From a virus, in IMG/VR virus record IMGVR_UViG_3300042090_000890, positions 1 through 64,000 of that record: DNA of 64,000 nucleotides; one strand, written 5' to 3'. Both the position numbers and the translations under genes were made by a program. The notes under the pieces were generated by a model. The model was not told where the DNA came from and did no database searches. It was given only the letters and a program-made list of their open reading frames with translations. Positions within the stretch are counted from its first letter, which is position 1. The number at the start of each line of letters is the position of its first letter. This document shows positions 59,078-64,000 of this stretch, in pieces.

Positions 59078-59386
59078 ATGAGCTATATTTCAAAGAAAGA
59101 AAAGAAACGTGTCTCAAAGCTGATCACCAACAAATTATTGGCGATGGGCGTCAAGGACGAGTTGACGATGGTCGGGTCAGGGAAGACTCGCCAATTTTAT
59201 CGGAAAGACGATAAAGGCAATCTGATCACCGAGAAAGGTAAGGACGGCAAGGCTGTACCGAAGCTCTTCGACGTGGAAATGCCGATTGCAATGAACGTCC
59301 TCCGCCGGACCGTCCGCGAGCTGCGGAACCAGCCGGTGGAAGTCATCAACGCTTTTCTGAATATGCAGACCGGCCCGCAGGAGTAG
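59078..59386 (+). CDS. Hypothetical basic protein, 102 aa
   Basis: From the ATG at 59078 (CAGGAGG upstream; the ATG at 59057 is too close to the promoter). It is rich in Lys and Arg with a beta-hairpin-like middle (TRQFYRKDDKGNLITEKGK) and a helical end (VLRRTVRELRNQPVEVINAF). No family recognised. Confidence 0.6.
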   Translation: MSYISKKEKKRVSKLITNKLLAMGVKDELTMVGSGKTRQFYRKDDKGNLITEKGKDGKAVPKLFDVEMPIAMNVLRRTVRELRNQPVEVINAFLNMQTGPQE

Positions 59387-59387
59387 A

Positions 59388-59978
59388 ATGGCTAAGTGGA
59401 AGGAAATCGAAATCAAATGGAACGCGCGGCGAGTGCGTCGCGCTGATTTCAACAAGGCATTGAGAGCACACCTTCGCGGCAAGAAGTGGAAGCTGGTCTC
59501 GATCGCTGGTTTCGACTATTACCATATCAACGGCCCGTTCGTGCTCAGGCACCGGCATGGTGCGTCAACTAACGAGCTGACAGTCAAAGCCCGTACCTCA
59601 AATCAGTCGACTACCGTCCGGAAAGAAGTGAACGTCAAGTTGCCGCCAGACGCGTCGCCTATGCTCGTCCGCGAGATGATGGTCGAACTCGGCTTCAGTA
59701 AGATCCTGCCGATCTACAAGGACTGCGACATCTACTTCGTGAAAGACGGCAAGTACATAGTCGACATCGTGTGGTACCGCGCATCATGCAACGGCGAGCG
59801 CCGCATGGACCTGATCGAGGTAGAGATCCACAATGCCCCGATTAAAACATCGATCGAAATGCTGAACAAATGGAAGAAATTCCTTTCAGAGAACTTCGGC
59901 TTGACCGACTCCGATATCATCAACGATTCCCTATATGAAATCTACTCTGGCAAACGCTACAGGATGAGCAAATCATGA
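59388..59978 (+). CDS. CYTH-like triphosphate-tunnel protein
   Basis: 196 residues. Features fit the CYTH fold (class IV adenylate cyclase, thiamine triphosphatase, RNA triphosphatase): an N-terminal E-I-E-I-K strand (WKEIEIKW), an LRHRHG and NELTVKAR pair of strands with Arg and Lys pointing to triphosphate, RKEVNV, and a later IVDIVWYRAS ... LIEVEIHN strand set. Such enzymes bind a triphosphate with metal and hydrolyse or cyclise it. Several acidic and basic tunnel positions are present but I cannot align all. Translationally coupled to the next gene. Confidence 0.5.
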   Translation: MAKWKEIEIKWNARRVRRADFNKALRAHLRGKKWKLVSIAGFDYYHINGPFVLRHRHGASTNELTVKARTSNQSTTVRKEVNVKLPPDASPMLVREMMVELGFSKILPIYKDCDIYFVKDGKYIVDIVWYRASCNGERRMDLIEVEIHNAPIKTSIEMLNKWKKFLSENFGLTDSDIINDSLYEIYSGKRYRMSKS

Positions 59979-60214
59979 CGCAAGAAGAAGCCGTTCAACG
60001 ATTGACCGACGTCATGTTACCTCTGATCGAAAACCGCACCCGCGATGAAGGCGAATTCGAAGGTCTTTTCGCGGCAGCGGCGGACAAATTGACCAAAGAA
60101 GAGCTGTCTGCTATACTGTGTTTCGTGATAGCCGACTACGAGATTTTCTTCGACGTGTTCGAAAAGGCGGCGGAGAACTCGATACTTAAAGGCTTGAGGA
60201 GTCGCAGTGCTTAA
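59975..60214 (+). CDS. Small helical protein, 79 aa
   Basis: ATGA overlap with the CYTH-like gene. Almost entirely helical and acidic (TKEELSAILCFVIADYEIFFDVFEKAAE), with a hydrophobic helix 2. It could be an oligomeric partner. No family recognised. Confidence 0.55.
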   Translation: MTQEEAVQRLTDVMLPLIENRTRDEGEFEGLFAAAADKLTKEELSAILCFVIADYEIFFDVFEKAAENSILKGLRSRSA

Positions 60215-60671
60215 CATGCAAGTTACCTTGCAGCCGAGAATAGAGTCAGATTACACAGGTTTATCCGCACACATGCTCGATCGCATGTCTCCGTACGCGA
60301 TCTTCGCTTCCAACAGAATGAAAAGCCAGACGGCCAATGCCTACCTCGCGTACATGGACTTCATCATGGAAGACCTGATCCGGCAAGACGAAAAGGCGCC
60401 GGTCATGAACACATTCGAAATGATGTTTCGCATCGAAAGCGCTTCAAGGCGGCTCCCAAAGAGAGAGTACGGGGTCAAAGACACGTTCAGCGGCAGGATG
60501 CGAGCGGACATCGAAGCGAGACGCTTCGCTTTGGAACACACGTTCGATCTGGCCATCTCCTACCGACGTTTTGAAGGATGCGTGCCGTTCTCGCACGACG
60601 AGGAAACGTTGAAAAGATTCCGCAATCAGACGATTGTGTCTCATCTTAAGTCACTATCCGAGAATCTTTGA
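60207..60671 (+). CDS. Hypothetical helical protein, 154 aa
   Basis: A GTG at 60207 with GAGGAG five bases upstream overlaps the previous gene; a later ATG at 60216 is possible. It is a helical protein with Arg-rich surfaces (RMRADIEARRFALEHTFDLAISYRRFEG). The stop overlaps the -35 of a strong promoter. No family recognised. Confidence 0.55.
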   Translation: MLNMQVTLQPRIESDYTGLSAHMLDRMSPYAIFASNRMKSQTANAYLAYMDFIMEDLIRQDEKAPVMNTFEMMFRIESASRRLPKREYGVKDTFSGRMRADIEARRFALEHTFDLAISYRRFEGCVPFSHDEETLKRFRNQTIVSHLKSLSENL

Positions 60672-60696
60672 CACCTGACCATAAGTTCGATATACT
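60668..60696 (+). promoter_or_regulatory. Consensus sigma-70 promoter
   Basis: TTGACA (60668-60673), a 17-base spacer, and TATACT (60691-60696), 19 bases before an ATG with GGAGG between. This is the closest match to host sigma-70 consensus in the window and drives the membrane-protein, ligase and exonuclease genes. Confidence 0.85.
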
Positions 60697-60715
60697 GATT
60701 CAAATGGAGGAACTT

Positions 60716-61009
60716 ATGAACACAATTTTTCAAATCGCAGTGATCGTGATCGCGGGTTATGTCGCAATCGAAATCGCCACGGCCATCTACATCTACCGGA
60801 ACCGTAGGACTTTGGTCCCGCGAATACGCAGTCTTCTGCGCAGCATCCTCGGCTTGGATGTCGATCGCGTTGCAGTCGATAGCGCTCTGGACGTATTGCA
60901 TCGCAAGGTCAATTACATCGGTCGTCACACCCAGTTCGAGCGCCAGCAGCTGCGTCAGATGGGCATCTTGAAAGATGATAACGTTTTGCCCTTGCGCAGA
61001 CAACAGTAA
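60716..61009 (+). CDS. Membrane protein, 97 aa
   Basis: The ATG at 60716 has GGAGG before it and begins a hydrophobic N-terminal helix (NTIFQIAVIVIAGYVAIEIATAIYIY), followed by a basic, helical cytoplasmic tail (RNRRTLVPRIRSLLRSIL... FERQQLRQMG). No family recognised. It is the first gene after the strongest promoter in the window, so it is probably made early and in quantity. Confidence 0.65.
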   Translation: MNTIFQIAVIVIAGYVAIEIATAIYIYRNRRTLVPRIRSLLRSILGLDVDRVAVDSALDVLHRKVNYIGRHTQFERQQLRQMGILKDDNVLPLRRQQ

Positions 61010-61037
61010 GCTGGTATCTTTCCTCTACGGAGGCAGA

Positions 61038-61529
61038 ATGTCCAAAGTCGTTGATAATGTGATCGGAGGCGTCCTAGTGGTTGTGGCACTAGGACTCATT
61101 TTTTCGATGCAGCTTGATCTAGTCAATCGAGGTGCGTATTCGGCACCGACTCCGTCTGCAACGCCTACCATTTCACAAGTGGAACAAGTTCTGTTGGACG
61201 CGATGCACCACACGACGGATGCTGAAGCAATCATCGCTGGATGCTCTTCCGCTGCCTTACGCGACGATCGCCTCGCAGCGGGACAACTACGCACCAACGG
61301 TCAGCTGTGCGTTCATCTGACCGGCACGTTACAGCTTAAAACGTATCTTGGTTTGAATGGTACATGTCAGACCAAGGATTACCAATGCATGTTTGCGTCC
61401 GGCGTGGCATTTGTGTTGGTGTACACGCGCAACGTGCCGCAGAACGCCGAAGAGATGAAGGCCTTGGAAGGCCAGATCGATTTTGATTACAAAAGTTGGC
61501 TTGAAAACAGAAAACGAAAGGATCAATAA
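61038..61529 (+). CDS. Membrane-anchored exported protein, 163 aa
   Basis: From the ATG at 61038 with GGAGG upstream. A signal anchor (residues about 8-24, IGGVLVVVALGLIFSMQ) precedes a Pro/Ser/Thr linker (APTPSATPTIS) and a domain with four Cys residues (C in AGCSS, LCVH, GTCQ, QCMF) that could form disulfides outside the membrane. No family recognised. Confidence 0.6.
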   Translation: MSKVVDNVIGGVLVVVALGLIFSMQLDLVNRGAYSAPTPSATPTISQVEQVLLDAMHHTTDAEAIIAGCSSAALRDDRLAAGQLRTNGQLCVHLTGTLQLKTYLGLNGTCQTKDYQCMFASGVAFVLVYTRNVPQNAEEMKALEGQIDFDYKSWLENRKRKDQ

Positions 61530-62780
61530 ATGAACATGACTTCTGCGAGCACTGGCTCATTCGACAATTTGCCGACCGCCGGACAAACTCTGGTGAAAAC
61601 CTTCCCGCGACTCTTCAAGAAGGCGTCCTCCGGCGCGATTCAATACTGGGACATATTCGCTCAGCAGAGTCCCGCAGGATATGGTCTTGTAGTAACCATA
61701 TACGGCCAGCTTGGTACTCCGAACCCGCAGCGCACTTCCGACACCGTTTCGGAAGGTAAGAACCTCGGTAAGAAGAATGCCACGACCGCCTATGAGCAGG
61801 CCATCAAGCAAGCGCAAGGTAAATGGGAAAAACAGAAAAAGAACAAGGGTTACGTCGACACCGAAGAGGCCGCTCGCGCCGAGTTGGTCGATAGCACCGT
61901 CGGCGGCGGAACGTGGCCGATGCTGGCCGAGAAGTACCGCGATTATGCCAAGAAAGTGGCGTGGCCATGCTTCGTTCAGCCGAAGCTGAACGGGCACCGT
62001 TGCATTGCTACCGTAGTCGGCGGCAAAGCAACTCTTTGGAGCCGCAAGCGCAAGCCCATCACCTCGATGCCTCACATCATCGCTGAGCTGGAAGCGAACT
62101 TCACCGACGCTATCTTGGACGGCGAGCTATACAATCAGGAAATCGGCCAGACGTCGCCGGATTATACCGGTCCGAAAACGCCCGATGCAATGACGCTCCA
62201 AGAACTAAGCGGATTGGTCCGCTCGAAGGTTCCGAAAGGTCGATATGAGAAAGTTCAATACCACGTGTACGATTTGGTCAACGACGGTAAGTTCGTGGAC
62301 CGGTACGACCAGCTCACTTCTCTGATGTCACAAGTCAATTTCCAGATCGTCTGCCTCGTGCAAACGGGCTGGGTCAACGACGACGCCGCAGTCACGAAAC
62401 TGTTCGACGAAGTCCGCTCGGCTGGATACGAGGGCCTCATGCTCCGCAATGCGGATGGCCTATACATCCAGCACCCGACCAAACGATCGAAGGATCTGCT
62501 TAAGGTCAAGAAGTTCGTAGGCGACCAAGAGTTTGAGATCATCGGCATCGAAGAGGGCAACGGTAAACTGCAAGGCCACGTCGGTTCGTTCGTCTGCAAA
62601 GCAGCAAACGGAAACGTGTTCAAAGCAAAACTGGAAGGCGAATACTCTTTCCTTAAAGAGTGTTTCGAAGACCATTCGCTGTGGGAAGGAAAGATGTTGA
62701 CGGTCGAGTATTCGGAGCTGACACCTGAAGACCAGGTTCCGTTCCAAGGAGTCGGCAAAGACATTCGGGATAAAGAATGA
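61530..62780 (+). CDS. ATP-dependent DNA ligase with N-terminal WGR-like domain
   Basis: 416 residues. Residues about 22-112 resemble a WGR nucleic-acid-binding domain (YWDIFAQ ... YGLVVTIYGQLGTP ... AIKQAQGKWEKQKKNKGY). The nucleotidyltransferase core starts with motif I PKLNGHR (K152 is the adenylated lysine; the usual Asp of KxDG is Asn), motif III LDGELYN, motif IV EGLMLRN and motif V LLKVKKF. The C-terminal OB fold follows (about 325-416). It seals nicks from replication and recombination. It is directly followed by a proofreading-type exonuclease gene. Confidence 0.88.
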   Translation: MNMTSASTGSFDNLPTAGQTLVKTFPRLFKKASSGAIQYWDIFAQQSPAGYGLVVTIYGQLGTPNPQRTSDTVSEGKNLGKKNATTAYEQAIKQAQGKWEKQKKNKGYVDTEEAARAELVDSTVGGGTWPMLAEKYRDYAKKVAWPCFVQPKLNGHRCIATVVGGKATLWSRKRKPITSMPHIIAELEANFTDAILDGELYNQEIGQTSPDYTGPKTPDAMTLQELSGLVRSKVPKGRYEKVQYHVYDLVNDGKFVDRYDQLTSLMSQVNFQIVCLVQTGWVNDDAAVTKLFDEVRSAGYEGLMLRNADGLYIQHPTKRSKDLLKVKKFVGDQEFEIIGIEEGNGKLQGHVGSFVCKAANGNVFKAKLEGEYSFLKECFEDHSLWEGKMLTVEYSELTPEDQVPFQGVGKDIRDKE

Positions 62781-63355
62781 GCAAATTTCTCGGTTACGAC
62801 ACAGAAACGGGCGGCCTGTTCGCCCGCGAACACAGCCTGCTGACGCTCTACATGGCGTCGGCGGTTCTCGAATTCGGCAAGTTCCGGGTCATCCGCGACC
62901 TGGACTTGAAAATCAAGCCGAACGAGGACGAGGCGTACTGCGTCACAGCTGGCGCACTGTCCGTCAACAAGATCGATCTTGTCAAGCACGACAAAGAAGC
63001 GATCACGATCGATGCCGCAGCCGAGAAGGTCTATTACTTCTTGAAGGAAGAATCGGAAGATGGTCGGAACAAGCTGGTCCGGATGGGGCAGAACGAACCT
63101 TTCGACAAAGACTTTCTGATCAACCATCTGCTCAAAGAGAAGATTTTACGGTTGTTCACCGATTACCACACCCGCGACACGGCGGTTGTGGCTGGTTTCC
63201 TCAAAGACAAAGGCCTTTTGCCCGGCAATGCCAGTATCAGTTTGAAAAATCTCGCAAAGGCCATGGGTATTTCCGTCCCAGATTCGGACTGGCATACCGC
63301 AAAAGGAGACGTTCATACGATGTTCAAAGTCTATGAGAGGTTCCTAACTCTATGA
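62777..63355 (+). CDS. DnaQ-like DEDDh 3'-5' exonuclease
   Basis: 192 residues with Exo I D8-x-E10 (GYDTETGGL), Exo II near D110/D112 (NEPFDKDFL), and Exo III H173...D178 (WHTAKGDVHTMF), the DEDDh set. Size and order fit the epsilon proofreading subunit or a phage exonuclease. It would supply proofreading to the DnaE-type polymerase, whose PHP domain may also retain metal ligands. ATGA overlap with the ligase gene. Confidence 0.85.
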   Translation: MSKFLGYDTETGGLFAREHSLLTLYMASAVLEFGKFRVIRDLDLKIKPNEDEAYCVTAGALSVNKIDLVKHDKEAITIDAAAEKVYYFLKEESEDGRNKLVRMGQNEPFDKDFLINHLLKEKILRLFTDYHTRDTAVVAGFLKDKGLLPGNASISLKNLAKAMGISVPDSDWHTAKGDVHTMFKVYERFLTL

Positions 63356-63368
63356 AATAGCTGGCGTA

Positions 63369-63395
63369 TCGCATATCATGATTTGTAATATGCGA
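63369..63395 (+). promoter_or_regulatory. Perfect 8-bp inverted repeat after the exonuclease gene
   Basis: TCGCATAT (63369-63376) and ATATGCGA (63388-63395) around an 11-base loop. No T-run directly follows, so it is either a weak terminator (TTTT at 63402 is close) or an operator for the promoter downstream. Confidence 0.4.
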
Positions 63396-63411
63396 ATCTC
63401 ATTTTAGCGTA

Positions 63412-63440
63412 TTGCTATCCCGCCAGGTGTTTGGTATCCT
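63412..63440 (+). promoter_or_regulatory. Candidate sigma-70 promoter for the DUF932-type gene
   Basis: TTGCTA (63412-63417), 17 bases, TATCCT (63435-63440), then a short leader with AAGGAG before the ATG at 63477. A direct repeat of GGTAT (TTGGTATCCTGGTATTG) overlaps the -10. Confidence 0.45.
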
Positions 63441-63476
63441 GGTATTGTTCAACACAATACTTTTAAGGAGTATCAA

Positions 63477-64000
63477 ATGTCACATGCAGTCGAAAATATG
63501 TTCTCGGTCAAGCAAGTTCCCTGGCACAACCTGGGCAAGATCATACAGGACGCTCCCACCATCGAAGAAGGAATAAAGCTGGCCGGACTCAACTGGGAAG
63601 TGGCAATGCAACCGACCTACCTCAAGGACGGTCGCAAGTTGGCCAGCCAGGCTGTGATCCGCACGTCGGACAACACCGTCCTCGGCGAAGTTGGTTCGAA
63701 GTACCATCCCCTCCAGAATTCCAAGGCATTCGAATTTTTCGAAGAATTCGTTCAGTCGGGCGAAGTCTCGCTTGAGACTGCCGGGTCTTTGGACAACGGC
63801 AAGAAAATCTGGGTTCTCGCCCAGCTGAACCGTTCTCCGATCGAAGTCGCCGCTGGCGATGAAGTCCGCAAGTATTTGTTGCTCACGAACCGTCACGACG
63901 GCGTGGCCTCTGCAATGGTCGGTTTCGCACCGATCCGGGTCGTCTGTGCAAACACTTTGGCAGCTGCCATCGGCGCAACTGATTCCGCTCTCCTCCGGGT
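63477..64000 (+). CDS. DUF932-type phage/plasmid protein (N-terminal part)
   Basis: The ATG at 63477 follows AAGGAG and stays open to the window end (174 codons). It begins MSHAVENMFSVKQVPWHNLGK, then GSKYHPLQNSKAFEFFEEFV, SLDNGKKIWVLAQL and RVVCANTLAAA, the pattern of the phage/plasmid DUF932 (TIGR03299) family, whose function is not settled. Own promoter and long gap upstream suggest independent expression. Confidence 0.8.
   Translation, partial: MSHAVENMFSVKQVPWHNLGKIIQDAPTIEEGIKLAGLNWEVAMQPTYLKDGRKLASQAVIRTSDNTVLGEVGSKYHPLQNSKAFEFFEEFVQSGEVSLETAGSLDNGKKIWVLAQLNRSPIEVAAGDEVRKYLLLTNRHDGVASAMVGFAPIRVVCANTLAAAIGATDSALLR

Noticed and set aside
1-64000. tRNA genes, integrase or attachment sites
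   Set aside because: Gaps between genes are too short for tRNAs, and no integrase-type active site or att-like repeat pair was seen.

Overview
The window looks like 64 kb from the genome of a large tailed dsDNA bacteriophage (Caudoviricetes, jumbo-phage-like). It is tightly coding, with no gene-free gap above about 125 bp, many stop/start overlaps of the ATGA or TAATG kind, strong GGAGG-type ribosome sites, and both a head-packaging module and a near-complete replication set. I see no tRNA, rRNA, integrase, transposase or CRISPR array. The host cannot be named. Signal peptides, a candidate spanin-like protein and an M15 peptidase fit a bacterial host, probably Gram-negative (inference).

Layout. 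Positions 1-165 hold the end of a rightward virion-type gene. Positions 162-31377 form one long leftward block. Read in transcription order it has a GroEL-like chaperonin, a zinc-ribbon protein, an HNH endonuclease, a Rad50/SbcC-like ATPase, a RuvC-like resolvase, a phosphoesterase, small regulators including a sigma region-4-like HTH protein, a bacterial-type DNA polymerase III alpha subunit, a gp32-like ssDNA-binding protein, a UvsX/RecA-like recombinase and a primase. Host-interaction and lysis-type genes follow: a membrane-anchored trypsin-like protease, a MazG-like dNTP pyrophosphohydrolase, an M15 peptidase, peptide deformylase plus methionine aminopeptidase, a HAD phosphatase, a secreted subtilisin, a 2-oxoglutarate/Fe(II) oxygenase and a PcfJ-like protein. 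At 31.39-31.44 kb two TGGTATAAT promoters point away from each other, and the rightward block begins with a replication-initiator-like gene carrying seven internal repeats (candidate origin). A DnaB-like helicase, an SF2 helicase, a sigma factor that lacks its last DNA-binding element and an Mre11/SbcD-like nuclease follow.

From 37.7 to 57.8 kb is the packaging and head module: candidate small terminase, large terminase, a repeat-rich virion protein, portal, Mu-F-like minor head protein, a fusion of prohead-protease-like and kinase-like domains, a giant ~2200-residue solenoid protein, a candidate scaffold and the major capsid protein, closed by a clear intrinsic terminator. Two leftward genes (57.9-59.0 kb) diverge from a last rightward cluster (59.1-64 kb) with a CYTH-like protein, membrane proteins, an ATP-dependent DNA ligase with a WGR-like N-terminus, a DnaQ-like exonuclease and a DUF932-type protein cut by the window end.

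The genes describe a phage that largely runs its own replisome (polymerase, proofreading exonuclease, helicase, primase, SSB, ligase, recombinase, resolvase), redirects transcription with its own sigma parts, and supplies its own chaperonin and N-terminal methionine processing. The least ordinary items are the protease-kinase fusion that shares an assembly-like segment with the capsid protein, the apparently split sigma factor, the intragenic repeat origin, and a family of near-leaderless promoters.
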